From assembly GCA_049273695.1 (NCBI GenBank), contig JBASRE010000050.1:65512-129511 (forward strand): 64,000 bases of DNA. The letters are read 5' to 3'. The position numbers and the translations under genes were made by a program. This DNA comes from UBA11740 sp049273695 (GTDB taxonomy: Bacteria; Acidobacteriota; Blastocatellia; Pyrinomonadales; Pyrinomonadaceae). Below the pieces are notes generated by a model. It was not told the origin of the DNA. It did not search any database and saw only the letters and a program-made list of their open reading frames with translations. Positions 16,963-25,049 of the stretch are shown here, in pieces. Positions within the stretch are counted from its first letter, which is position 1. Every line of letters begins with the position of its first letter.

Positions 16963-17876
16963 CGTGGAGCCACGACCGGATTGCGCAGCGCGCCCAGCTT
17001 TTCCACGCGCACTTCACAAACATCACCCGGCTTAAGCAGCACCGGCGGATCGCGGAAGAAACCGACGCCTTCGGGAGTGCCACTGGCGATGACGTCGCCC
17101 GGCTCGAGCGTGATGCCCTGCGAAATGTAGGAAATCAGGTAAGCAATACTGAAGATCATCTTGCTTGTATTCGAAGTCTGGGTGACTTCGCCGTTATACA
17201 AGCCTTCAATCTTCAAGTTCTGCACGTCCTCGATCTCGTTACGCGTCGTGATGAAAGGACCCAGCGGAGCGAACGTGTCCAGGCCTTTGCCGCGCGTCCA
17301 TTGTCCGTCCTTGCGTTGCAGATCGCGGGCCGTGACATCGTTCATCAACGTGTAGCCAAAAACGCAGTCGAGCGCGTCGGCTTCGCTGACGGCCTTTGCG
17401 CGACGGCCGATTACGACGGCCAGCTCAGCTTCCCAATCGATCGTTTCGCTAACCGTCGGCAGCACAATCGGCGCGTTGTGTGCGCTCAAGGCATTCGACA
17501 GTTTCGCGAAAATAAGCGGCGCTTTCGGCGGTTCGCCGCCACCTTCGATCGCGTGATCGGCGTAATTGCGACCAATTGCGAGAATCTTGTCGGGACGAAC
17601 CGCGGGAAGAAACACGATGTCTGCTTCGCTAAAACCAGCTACAGACGCTCGCGAATCGGCCTGAAGAGTCAGGAGCGCATCCAGCTGTTCGACACCTTCC
17701 GCTCCACGATTGATGACGTCCAGCGTGCGGTTCGCTTCAAGCAGCCAATCGGCGACTGTGGCGCCACCGGATCGCTGGGCCCGCGTCAGTTCAGCTACAT
17801 CGCAAACGACATCGCCAAGCAGGACACCCAGGCAAGGCTCGTTCGCCTTTTTTGGTCTGAATTGAGCTAGTTTCAT
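16959..17876 (-). CDS. Fumarylacetoacetate hydrolase family protein
   Basis: This is a 305-residue FAH-fold hydrolase or isomerase, cytoplasmic. The core motif AIGRNYADHAIEGGGEPP (near residue 118) and the metal ligands in SETIDWEAELAVVIGRRAK (near 153) and GYTLMNDVTARDLQ (near 190) are present. The C-terminal IASGTPEGVGFFRDP is also typical. Such enzymes act on 2-hydroxyhepta-diene-dioate-like substrates or acylpyruvates, and the true substrate cannot be told. ATG 17876 is preferred over the longer frame from 17960. It is the first gene of the era-prmA-rsmE operon, an unusual partner that probably reflects transcriptional convenience. Confidence 0.85.
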   Translation of the reverse strand: MKLAQFRPKKANEPCLGVLLGDVVCDVAELTRAQRSGGATVADWLLEANRTLDVINRGAEGVEQLDALLTLQADSRASVAGFSEADIVFLPAVRPDKILAIGRNYADHAIEGGGEPPKAPLIFAKLSNALSAHNAPIVLPTVSETIDWEAELAVVIGRRAKAVSEADALDCVFGYTLMNDVTARDLQRKDGQWTRGKGLDTFAPLGPFITTRNEIEDVQNLKIEGLYNGEVTQTSNTSKMIFSIAYLISYISQGITLEPGDVIASGTPEGVGFFRDPPVLLKPGDVCEVRVEKLGALRNPVVAPR

Positions 17877-18048
17877 TTCCGCGATCTCAGCATGATTGCC
17901 GCTCAGTCCACAAGTGTCAATTGGGTCTTTTGACTGGAGTGGCCCATTTGTCAGTTTCAACTAACAGTGATAGCTTTCCGGTCCCCCCTTGGAGAATCCG
18001 AAGCTGCGAACGGCATTAACCCAATTCAATTTGAACGGGAGCGATACC

Positions 18049-18537
18049 ATGAAAAGAATGCGAGCACTGCTCTTTGTGTTACTGGTCGGGGGTATTTCGT
18101 CAGTGGCGTGGGGACTGTCGCCACAACGCGCCGAGACGCCCAAACTTAAAATTGACGGGCCTGGTCCAGTGACGGTCAACGGCACGTCCGCAATCAGCGG
18201 CGCGACAGTTTTCTCCGATAGCACGATCACCACTGCGGCAAGATCCAGCGCCGTGGTCAGTCTCGGAAAGCTCGGCCGGGTTGAGCTGAAGCCGGAGACT
18301 ACCGCCAAACTGACTTTCACGGATTCCAATTTCAGTCTCACCACTGGTGATGGCCAAATAACGACCATCGGTGACAAGAAAGCCGAACTAACCATCGACA
18401 CGAGCTGCGGAAATACTGTAGTGGCGGTGCAAAAGGGCCGGGTTGAATTGCGCGCGGGTGATACGGTGAAGCAGATCGCCGCCGGAAGCCAGGACACCGC
18501 CGGCACGGCGCGACCCGGCTGCACTCCTGCCAGATAG
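18049..18537 (+). CDS. Small exported protein, FecR-like beta domain
   Basis: A 162-residue protein with a signal peptide (MKRMRALLFVLLVGGISSVAWG) and a beta-strand-rich body. The arrangement SLGKLGRVELKPETTAKLTF, then LTTGDGQITT, then VAVQKGRVELRAGDTVKQIAAG resembles a FecR-type domain, in which short beta repeats carry G-x-V-E-L. That assignment is tentative. ATG 18049 has GGGAGCG upstream and is preferred over TTG 17989. A single Cys pair (SCGN and PGC) may form a disulfide. No partner genes are adjacent. Confidence 0.7.
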   Translation: MKRMRALLFVLLVGGISSVAWGLSPQRAETPKLKIDGPGPVTVNGTSAISGATVFSDSTITTAARSSAVVSLGKLGRVELKPETTAKLTFTDSNFSLTTGDGQITTIGDKKAELTIDTSCGNTVVAVQKGRVELRAGDTVKQIAAGSQDTAGTARPGCTPAR

Positions 18538-18565
18538 CGCACGTTGTATGCTAAAAACTGAAAGC

Positions 18566-18640
18566 GGGCGCCCGGCACGCTCGAACGTGCGGCCTCCTGA
18601 TTCGAAGTCAGACGCCTTCCCAATTGAGCGACGTGTGCCC
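18566..18640 (-). tRNA. Degenerate tRNA-Arg (anticodon TCG), probable pseudogene
   Basis: The reverse complement reads as a tRNA with anticodon arm CTGA-CTTCGAA-TCAG (anticodon TCG) and a T arm GCACG-TTCGAG-CGTGC, whose loop is one base short. The 5' acceptor strand GGGCACA does not pair with the 3' strand CGGGCGC, the D stem GCTC/AGGC is mismatched, and no CCA follows. The intact tRNA-Arg(ACG) at 24840-24916 shows what a working copy looks like here. This one is therefore probably dead. Confidence 0.5.
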
Positions 18641-18658
18641 ACAGCTTGGGGTGAAATT

Positions 18659-18920
18659 GGGGTCAGGCCTTCGATTCTTCGATTCGCCTTCGTGCAAGCT
18701 TCTTTTCATAACAAACAAGTTGCTCTTACTCATCATGAGGCGGCGCGGCAAGTTTATTGGCGTTGCGCATGTGGCGATCTCGCACCAGCATCCGCCTCCG
18801 ATGGTCCGAAAAGCGCGCGCTGAGATTGAGGGCGGTCTCTATCACGTCGTCATCCATAGGCAATAATAGAGGGGAAACGAAAATTAACTTCGAGAATCGA
18901 AGAATCGAAGGCCTGACCCC
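18659..18920 (+). mobile_element. Inverted-repeat element with a RAYT transposase remnant
   Basis: Perfect 27-bp inverted repeats bound the element (18659-18685 and 18894-18920, starting GGGGTCAGGCC). Inside, at about 18801-18866, a frame encodes MVRKARAEIEGGLYHVVIHR, the N-terminus of a REP-associated tyrosine transposase (Y1_Tnp). Stop codons follow at once. A shift of frame continues the family sequence as GNNRGETKI. The catalytic His-x-His and Tyr regions are absent. This is a 262-bp deletion derivative that could once have been moved in trans. Confidence 0.75.
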
Positions 18921-19122
18921 AAACCCCCAGCCTTTTCTTGTCTAACCTTCTTGGCTGAACAGCCAGCTCCTCTTGCCGAACCATCCCGACGCATCGGGGC
19001 GTAAACGTTCGGTTCCCGCTACCGGCTGCTAGATTGCTAACAACTTTACTAAACAGTCTTGCCAGTATTTTGCTATTATCTCGCCGCCCATATCCCGAGC
19101 CGCGGCTGGCCATTTGGAAGCA

Positions 19123-19890
19123 ATGACCCCTTTCCACGATCCCACTGCTCAGAAACTGGATCAGCGTGAAGCTGAACTGACTGAGTCTCAGCGACTGGCT
19201 GAGGTCGAAACTGCGCTACGCGACAGTGAAGAACGCTATCGCGAGTTGTTCGAAAATTCGCGTGACGCGATTTACATTCACGACATGAACGGCCGCTATA
19301 CTTCGGTCAATCGGGCCGCGGAAGAACTGACCGGCTACAGCCGTGAAGAGATTCTCGGCAAGCACTACTCGAACTTTGTGCGGCCGACGTACTTGAAAAC
19401 CGTGCGCGAAAATTTCTGCCGCAAGCTCGACGTGCCGCTCGAGACTACCTACGAAACAGAGATTGCTTGCAAAGATGGAACGCGGAAGCCGGTCGAAGTT
19501 ACCAGCCGAATGATCTACCGGAACGGCGCGCCGGCCGGCGTGCAAGGCACGGTGCGCGACATCAGCGAAAGAAAACGCACCCAGCGTGCTTTACAGACGT
19601 ATTCGCGCCGCCTGGTGAACGCGCAGGACGCCGAACGCGAAAACATAGTGCGCGAGCTGCACGACAACATCGGCCAGTCGCTGAAGGCCATCAGCCTCAA
19701 CCTGAAAGCGATGCAGACATCCGGTGAAGTACACGAATCAGCCCTCTCGCGTCTGCGCGAAACCATCGACGTCCTTGAAGATGTTCTGCGTCGGGTGCGT
19801 GAATTGTCTTCTGAATTGCGCCCCGCAAACCAGGACGAGCCGGGATCAGTGAAAGATGGGCTTCTTTACCAACCCGCCGTGAACATCTGA
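19123..19890 (+). CDS. PAS-HisKA_3 sensor kinase lacking its ATPase domain
   Basis: The 255 residues begin with a coiled-coil start, then a PAS domain (about 40-160, RDAIYIHDMNGRYTSVNRAA and a PAC end GVQGTVRDISERK). A HisKA_3 dimerisation and phosphorylation segment follows (ENIVRELHDNIGQSLKAISL, with the His near residue 184). The expected HATPase_c domain is missing. After SSELRPANQDEP the frame runs into sequence antisense to the end of yitT and stops at 19890. It could be an inactive remnant, or it could act only as a phospho-acceptor or sensor. ATG 19123 has GGAAG just upstream, and TTG 19114 is an alternative. Confidence 0.8.
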   Translation: MTPFHDPTAQKLDQREAELTESQRLAEVETALRDSEERYRELFENSRDAIYIHDMNGRYTSVNRAAEELTGYSREEILGKHYSNFVRPTYLKTVRENFCRKLDVPLETTYETEIACKDGTRKPVEVTSRMIYRNGAPAGVQGTVRDISERKRTQRALQTYSRRLVNAQDAERENIVRELHDNIGQSLKAISLNLKAMQTSGEVHESALSRLRETIDVLEDVLRRVRELSSELRPANQDEPGSVKDGLLYQPAVNI

Positions 19891-20709
19891 CAAAGCATGT
19901 GTGGCTATGAATGCATCTGGATCGATGTCAGTAACGGCATTCTTGATTCTTGAGATCTCCAGTCGCGTTACGACGCAGTAGAGAATCTCGCGTTCTTCCT
20001 CAGTCCAGCCGTGACTGCCCAACCCGCCGGTGCTCTTGTAAACCGTAACGCCGCGATGCAGCTGGTTGATGATCGTATCCTTAACTTCCTGGCTCTTTAC
20101 CGAAACGATGGTAACGCCCCGGTATTCCTCGATGCCGTGAAGTAGAAAATCAATCGTCTTCGAAGCCGCGGCGTACGTCAGGATCGAGTACAAAGCTGAG
20201 TCGACGCCGAGAAAGAACGCAGCCGTCAGGAATATGAAGATGTTAAGGATAAGAATGACATCTCCGACATTCAGCAAGTTGCTTGTCCGGCTGACAAGCA
20301 GTGCGGCGATCTCCGTTCCATCCAAAACCGCTCCGCCACGGATAGCCAGCCCGATGCCCGCGCCGATAAAGAAGCCTCCGAAGATTGCCGTCAAAAGTTT
20401 GTCCGGCGTGACGTCGGGAAACTTGACGAACGCCAGCACCAGCGACAGTCCGGCGATCGACAGAACGCTTTTGATGGCGAACGTGCGCCCGATTTGGCGA
20501 TAGCCGATGGCGACGAAGGGCAGGTTAATCACGAGAATCAGGATCGACAGCGGCGCATGAAAAATATCCGACAGCAGCATCGAAACACCCGTGACGCCAC
20601 CGTCGATGAAACGGCTCGACAAAAGAAAGCCTTTCAGCCCGAATGCGGCCGAAAAGATCCCCGCCGTGATCATCGCAAAGTTCAGTAGGCTTCTGCCGAA
20701 CCTTTTCAT
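19846..20709 (-). CDS. YitT family membrane protein (DUF161 and DUF2179)
   Basis: A 287-residue protein with five or six transmembrane helices in the first 190 residues, carrying GFLLSSRFIDGGVTGVSMLL and FFIGAGIGLAIRGGAVLDGTE. A cytoplasmic DUF2179 domain follows (residues 195-285) with EYRGVTIVSVKSQEVKD and HGWTEEEREILYCVVTRLE. YitT-type proteins are widespread, and no transport substrate is established. The 3' end overlaps the truncated kinase gene by 45 bp tail to tail, which suggests that a deletion joined the two. Length is normal. Confidence 0.88.
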   Translation of the reverse strand: MKRFGRSLLNFAMITAGIFSAAFGLKGFLLSSRFIDGGVTGVSMLLSDIFHAPLSILILVINLPFVAIGYRQIGRTFAIKSVLSIAGLSLVLAFVKFPDVTPDKLLTAIFGGFFIGAGIGLAIRGGAVLDGTEIAALLVSRTSNLLNVGDVILILNIFIFLTAAFFLGVDSALYSILTYAAASKTIDFLLHGIEEYRGVTIVSVKSQEVKDTIINQLHRGVTVYKSTGGLGSHGWTEEEREILYCVVTRLEISRIKNAVTDIDPDAFIATHALSDVHGGLVKKPIFH

Positions 20710-20832
20710 TAGCGTTGAGAATAACGGGGTCAGGGCGAGGTCTCAAGCGTCGAACTGGCTGACGGCCGTCTGGGCATCCGAATTTTGGGCGGCGAACGCC
20801 TCATCCCGGCAGGTAACCCGGGGAAAGGAAGG

Positions 20833-20860
20833 TTGACGCGGGCGGGAATTTAACTACAAT
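20833..20860 (+). promoter_or_regulatory. Sigma-70-like promoter upstream of the porin gene
   Basis: TTGACG at 20833-20838 and TACAAT at 20855-20860 are separated by 16 bp. Transcription would start near 20867 and enter the structured region that follows. Confidence 0.55.
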
Positions 20861-20866
20861 ACACTG

Positions 20867-20951
20867 CACTTGGAGTGAGGCTGAATGCTTTGCTCCCGCG
20901 CGATTACGCGCGAGAGAGCGGCGATGAGTGGGAGCATCGCCGCTTTCGTTT
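20867..20951 (+). ncRNA. Candidate structured leader or small RNA ending in a terminator-like hairpin
   Basis: Hairpin 1 is CGCGCG-ATTA-CGCGCG (20897-20912). Hairpin 2 has a 10-bp stem AGCGGCGATG/CATCGCCGCT (20917-20944), followed by TTCGTTTTA. GCTCCC at 20892-20897 is complementary to GGGAGC in the loop of hairpin 2 (20930-20935), which would form a pseudoknot or an alternative fold. The layout of promoter, structure and terminator fits a small RNA or an attenuated leader of the porin gene. I could not match it to a known riboswitch class. Confidence 0.4.
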
Positions 20952-20986
20952 TACGTGGTCCTTTATGCTGCTAATTCCTTCTCGAT

Positions 20987-21014
20987 CCGGTCGCTACCGC
21001 TCCCGGTCCTGACA
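20987..21014. repeat. Partial GGTCGCTACCGCTCC element
   Basis: GGTCGCTACCGCTCCCGGTCCTGACA matches one arm of the element at 24971-25039. The other arm is missing. Confidence 0.55.
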
Positions 21015-21136
21015 CCGCCTGGCCACCGTTAACGTCAAGTTAACTTCCACTTCAAACACTTGTAATGCGAAATCAATAACCTGTAAGGTGCATTTCGTAA
21101 AATCTTGCCTCGCTCGGAAGAATGGAGCAACAACTC

Positions 21137-22783
21137 ATGTTTAGAATGCGGCCTCTTTCCATCCCCGGCATGCTCGCGCTGCTGGTTCTCTTAGTTGTGC
21201 CGGTTTCACACTACGCGCAAGCGGAAGTCGCACGCGCCGGTAATGACCCGAATGTTCCGCCGGCAACCAAGCCCGATGCGGATATCGCGCACAAGCTCGA
21301 GCTGCTGGAAGAACAATTGCGCGCGCAAAACGGCCGCATCGATCAACTGACTGCGCTGGTCACTGAGCAGCAGCGACTGATTAATCAACTAGTCGCCGCG
21401 CGAGTCTCGAACCCCACCACAGTTGCCGGCACTTCAGCGCCAGGCGCCGTCGCTTCGGCAACGGAACCCGGCGTCTCGACGACAGCCGATGCGGCAGCCC
21501 AAAATCCGTCGGAAGATCGAATCAAGAAACTCGAAGAGCGCGTGTTGAAGTTTGGTCCGTTCCGATTCAGCGGAGATTTTCGTCTGCGCTTTGACGGAAC
21601 GTTCCGGCGAGCCGAACCGAACCCTCCCGCCGGGTTCGCGCCGCTTACCCACGCGCAAAACGTGCGCATGAGATATCGTTTCCGCTTTAACTTCGATACT
21701 GACATCAACTCGAAACTCAGTTTTCACGGACAACTCTCGACCGGTGCGATCACCGATCCCCTTTCGGCGGATCAGGATTTTGCCCAGACCGGGGTCAAGC
21801 ATCCCTTCTTTATCAGCGAAGCCTGGATCGACTATCACCCGAACAAGCAGTTCAAAATTCAAGCGGGACGCGTGCAGGAGATCTTTGCCGACAATTCAAA
21901 ATTCATGTTTGACGATGACTTGCGGTTGAATGGGTTCAACGAGCAGTACGTCTTCACTTTCAAAAACAACAGCCTGCACGTTTCAAGTTTGGAGTTGCGT
22001 GCGGGCCAATACTTCCTGACAAATCCGAACGTTGCCATCGTGACTCCGGGAAGTCCCCTGGCGCAGGCGGGCGCAGTCATCGGTTCAACCGGTCGCGCCG
22101 CGCAACTGTTTCACCAGGGATTACTGCTAAATCAAAAATACAACGATCGTTGGAGCTCGCAGATCGGTGGGGACGTGCAGGTGTATCGGAATCCGAACCA
22201 GATCCAACTCCCATCGACCGCCAATGGCGTGGCCATCATTGTGCAGAACGGACTGGGCATCGCGCTTTCCGGACCCATATCGGGCACCGGCAATGCAACC
22301 ACGACCCCGGGCGGAGCGATCTACACGGCCCGGAATTTTCATATCGCGCGCCTGACGTATCGTTTGAACTGGGCTGGATTTCAGAAGGGCGGCCACGACT
22401 ATCCCGTAACTTTCAACCTTCAGGCGGCGCGAAATGTCGGTATCGGCTTGCCTGAACGCGACGCGATGCTGGCGGCGCTACAAGTCGGCCGCACGACGAA
22501 ACGCGGCGACATGGCTTTCCTTTACGTGTTTTCCATCAAAGGCGCGAACGCTTTGATCTCTCAATTTACTGACAACGATCTGGGCACCGGCAGCGGAGTG
22601 AACATCCGCACGCATCACTTCCGTTTTGACTATGCCTTCAATCGCAAGGTGACCTGGCAGAGTCTGTTCTACATTCAGAACCAACTGCGCAACAGCGGAC
22701 AGTTCCCGAACTTCTTCGTCCCGCTCAACGCCTTCACGCCGCGGCAATATCGCTGGCAGGAGCAACTAGTGTTTACCTTCTGA
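21137..22783 (+). CDS. Putative outer-membrane porin with N-terminal coiled coil
   Basis: A 548-residue protein with a signal peptide (MFRMRPLSIPGMLALLVLLV, cleaved after YAQA). A coiled coil at about residues 45-90 (HKLELLEEQLRAQNGRIDQL) is followed by a linker and a beta-barrel. The barrel starts at FRFSGDFRLRFDGT (near 147), has alternating aromatic strands and ends in Phe (WQEQLVFTF). This is the layout of trimeric-coil porins of the putative porin group. ATG 21137 has GGAG nine bases upstream and is preferred to 21122. The barrel probably passes small anions or sugars, with specificity unknown. Confidence 0.82.
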   Translation: MFRMRPLSIPGMLALLVLLVVPVSHYAQAEVARAGNDPNVPPATKPDADIAHKLELLEEQLRAQNGRIDQLTALVTEQQRLINQLVAARVSNPTTVAGTSAPGAVASATEPGVSTTADAAAQNPSEDRIKKLEERVLKFGPFRFSGDFRLRFDGTFRRAEPNPPAGFAPLTHAQNVRMRYRFRFNFDTDINSKLSFHGQLSTGAITDPLSADQDFAQTGVKHPFFISEAWIDYHPNKQFKIQAGRVQEIFADNSKFMFDDDLRLNGFNEQYVFTFKNNSLHVSSLELRAGQYFLTNPNVAIVTPGSPLAQAGAVIGSTGRAAQLFHQGLLLNQKYNDRWSSQIGGDVQVYRNPNQIQLPSTANGVAIIVQNGLGIALSGPISGTGNATTTPGGAIYTARNFHIARLTYRLNWAGFQKGGHDYPVTFNLQAARNVGIGLPERDAMLAALQVGRTTKRGDMAFLYVFSIKGANALISQFTDNDLGTGSGVNIRTHHFRFDYAFNRKVTWQSLFYIQNQLRNSGQFPNFFVPLNAFTPRQYRWQEQLVFTF

Positions 22784-22921
22784 TTACGGTTGAAGTTGAG
22801 CCGCGTCGGTGATATAAGGCGCGACAGCGAACGTCCCGACGAGTTCGCGAGCACGCTTCAGTCTCAAGTTTGAAGCTGTGCCTTGCGCTAAATCTTCGAG
22901 GATCAGGCGCGAGACCCGATG

Positions 22922-22965
22922 GCGGCGCGGAGTTTGTGGGGACTTCGCGCCGCTTCGACTTTTTA
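22922..22965 (+). terminator. Hairpin terminator after the porin gene
   Basis: The stem GCGGCGCGGAGT / ACTTCGCGCCGC has a short loop and is followed after a few bases by CTTTTT. It lies 140 bp after the porin stop and before the next plus-strand gene. The stretch 22784-23003 holds no other recognisable feature. Confidence 0.5.
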
Positions 22966-23003
22966 AGGCCAAAATATCCCCGCCGCAAAAGTGCAAAAAT
23001 CAC

Positions 23004-23369
23004 ATGGGTAATCGGAATTGGAGAGCCAGGGTTCTACCGACTCTCATGATGGCGGGCGTAATCTCGCTACTGCTGAGCCTTCTACTCGGCGGATTTATCT
23101 TCTATCAGTGGGTGCTTGCTTTTGAAGCCACCGCGGCGTCTTTGGTGCTACTTGCCTTTTACCTCCGCGATTATCGCCGCAACACGCGCAAGTCACAGTG
23201 GCCGCCGCTTCTGCCGCTGGCCGTAATCTTCGCGTCCGGTGGCGCAAAGAGCTTCTACGTCGCCACGGCCCGGGAAACACCATGGTTAGTTATCGTCATC
23301 CTGCTGGCGGCGGTTGTCTGGTTCGCCGTCTCGTCGTGGCTAATACTGCGCAGGCGACAATCAAAGTAG
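23004..23369 (+). CDS. Small membrane protein of unknown function
   Basis: ATG 23004 gives 121 residues with four hydrophobic segments (about 12-32, 36-52, 70-84 and 90-110) separated by short basic loops such as LRDYRRNTRKSQ. No named family is recognised. The frame extends back to GTG 22878, but that part overlaps the terminator hairpin and is not membrane-like. The 3' end overlaps that of the convergent CorC-like gene by 9 bp. Confidence 0.6.
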   Translation: MGNRNWRARVLPTLMMAGVISLLLSLLLGGFIFYQWVLAFEATAASLVLLAFYLRDYRRNTRKSQWPPLLPLAVIFASGGAKSFYVATARETPWLVIVILLAAVVWFAVSSWLILRRRQSK

Positions 23370-24734
23370 GCAGGCAGCAAGTGGTTCAAACGCAAAGCTG
23401 CTGATGAAAGGCACCATCGCCATCGATACATCCTGTTTTGGCTCCGGCAATCTCAGACGCACCCGGCGTATGCGACGGCGCTCAACGCGTTCGACGGTAA
23501 AGACCAGATCCTGGAAAGTCACGGCCTCGTTCGGCTGCAACAAACGTCCGGCTTGCGCCATCAGAAATCCCGCCAGCGTGGTGTAACCGCTGTCTTCGGG
23601 CAGATCCAATTTGAGTCGCCGGTTTGCGTCGCGCACCGTCAACATGCCGCTCAGGACATAACTGCCATCCAGCTCTTTCGATATCTGCGAACGTACTTCT
23701 TCATCGAACTCATCATTAATCTCGCCGACGATCTCTTCCAGCAAATCTTCCATCGTGACGATGCCTTCCATGCCGCCGTGTTCGTCCACGACAACCGCAA
23801 GGTGCGCGCGCGAAGCCTGCATGCGCGTGAGCGCCGCGCCCAGTCGAGCGTTCGCGGGAATGAACTGTGCCGAGCGAACTAACTGCCTCAGATTGAATCC
23901 GTCCAGCGGCGGATTTTCGAGATATGGTTCCAGGTCCCGGCGAGAAACAGTGCCGACGACGTCATCCAGGCGTTCGTGATACACGGGCAGGCGCGAGTAC
24001 CCTGACGAGCGAAATACCTTCTTCACTTCGTCCAGCGTCGCCGTTTCCGTGATTCCCTGGACCTCTGTGCGAGGAATCATCGCTTCGCGGACTTCGGCGT
24101 CGGAGAATTCGAAGATGCTATCGACCAGACGTTCTTCGACCTCAATGTGTCCCTTGCGGCGCGAAACGTCGATGAGCTGACGTAGTTCGTCTGCTGTGTA
24201 AATTGAGGCGTGTTCCGAAGTCGGATGCAGTCCGAGCAGACGTACGGTCCTGGTGCCGGCCCAATCAAGCAACCGAATCGGATAAGAAAAGGTCTTGTAG
24301 AAAAGTTGCATCGGCCAGGCGATGGCCAGCGCGGTTTTCTCTGCGCGTTCGAGGGCGATCGTTTTCGGCGCCAACTCGCCGAGGACGATGTGCAGAAAAG
24401 TGATGATGCTGAACGCAAGCGTGAACGCAATCGTGTGCAGCAGCGTTTCCGAGATTCTCCCTCGCAGGGGAATCTCCAAAAGGTGTGCGATGGCCGGTTC
24501 GCCAATCCAGCCAAGCGCTAGCGAAGCCAAAGTAATGCCAAGCTGCGTCGCTGAAATGTAAGCGTTCAGGTTATCGACCAGGCCCAGGAGCGTTTTCGCG
24601 CGCGCGTCGCCGGCCGCCGCCATCGTCGCAATGCGTGACCGCCGCACACCGACCAAGGCAAATTCCGAGGCCACAAAGAACCCATTAGCGAGAACCAGAA
24701 AGAACACCGCCGCAATCTTCAGCGTTTCAAGCAT
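23361..24734 (-). CDS. CNNM/CorC-HlyC family transporter-like protein
   Basis: This 457-residue protein has an N-terminal CNNM (DUF21) membrane domain of about 190 residues (starting LETLKIAAVFFLVLANGFFVASEF). A CBS pair follows (around 205-330, with REAMIPRTEVQGI and VVDEHGGMEGIVTMEDLLEEI), then a C-terminal CorC_HlyC domain (350-440). Such proteins are linked to magnesium or cobalt efflux and metal tolerance, though direct transport is debated. EIVGEINDEFDEE follows the second CBS as usual. Start ATG 24734. Length and order are complete. Confidence 0.9.
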   Translation of the reverse strand: MLETLKIAAVFFLVLANGFFVASEFALVGVRRSRIATMAAAGDARAKTLLGLVDNLNAYISATQLGITLASLALGWIGEPAIAHLLEIPLRGRISETLLHTIAFTLAFSIITFLHIVLGELAPKTIALERAEKTALAIAWPMQLFYKTFSYPIRLLDWAGTRTVRLLGLHPTSEHASIYTADELRQLIDVSRRKGHIEVEERLVDSIFEFSDAEVREAMIPRTEVQGITETATLDEVKKVFRSSGYSRLPVYHERLDDVVGTVSRRDLEPYLENPPLDGFNLRQLVRSAQFIPANARLGAALTRMQASRAHLAVVVDEHGGMEGIVTMEDLLEEIVGEINDEFDEEVRSQISKELDGSYVLSGMLTVRDANRRLKLDLPEDSGYTTLAGFLMAQAGRLLQPNEAVTFQDLVFTVERVERRRIRRVRLRLPEPKQDVSMAMVPFISSFAFEPLAACLL

Positions 24735-24839
24735 GCCTTATGGTAGTTAGCTCAACGCGGCTGACGCAAGAAGGCGTAATGCCCGGAAAGTTTAAGCGCG
24801 TGCAATGACCGCGGCTGATACGAATTGGATTAGAGATAA

Positions 24840-24916
24840 TGGTGCACCCGGCACGACTCGAACGTGCGACCCCCTGATTCGTAGTCAGGTACTCTATCCA
24901 GCTGAGCTACGGGTGC
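24840..24916 (-). tRNA. tRNA-Arg (anticodon ACG)
   Basis: The reverse complement starts GCACCCGTAGCTCAGC and folds into a full cloverleaf. The acceptor GCACCCG pairs with CGGGTGC, the anticodon loop is CTACGAA, the T arm is GCACG-TTCGAGT-CGTGC, and the 3' ACCA is encoded. The anticodon ACG reads CGU-family codons after deamination. Confidence 0.93.
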
Positions 24917-24970
24917 GTGAAGGAATGAATGGAGTTTAAAGTCTCGAGTTTGAACTTTCAAGTTTGCGGG

Positions 24971-25039
24971 TCAGTACCCGGAGCGGTAGCGACGGGGTAA
25001 GACCGCCTGACCCGGTCGCTACCGCTCCCGGTACTGACA
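24971..25039. repeat. GTCAGTACCCGG palindromic element, intergenic copy
   Basis: The arms GTCAGTACCCGGAGCGGTAGCGAC and GGTCGCTACCGCTCCCGGTACTGAC are near-perfect inverted repeats around a 20-bp loop. It is the stand-alone form of the element found inside prmA. Confidence 0.8.
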
Positions 25040-25049
25040 GGCGCGCTGA

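Noticed and set aside
20867..20951. Known riboswitch class (fluoride, c-di-GMP, TPP and similar)
   Set aside because: The conserved core sequences of these classes could not be seen, so it is left as an unassigned structured region.
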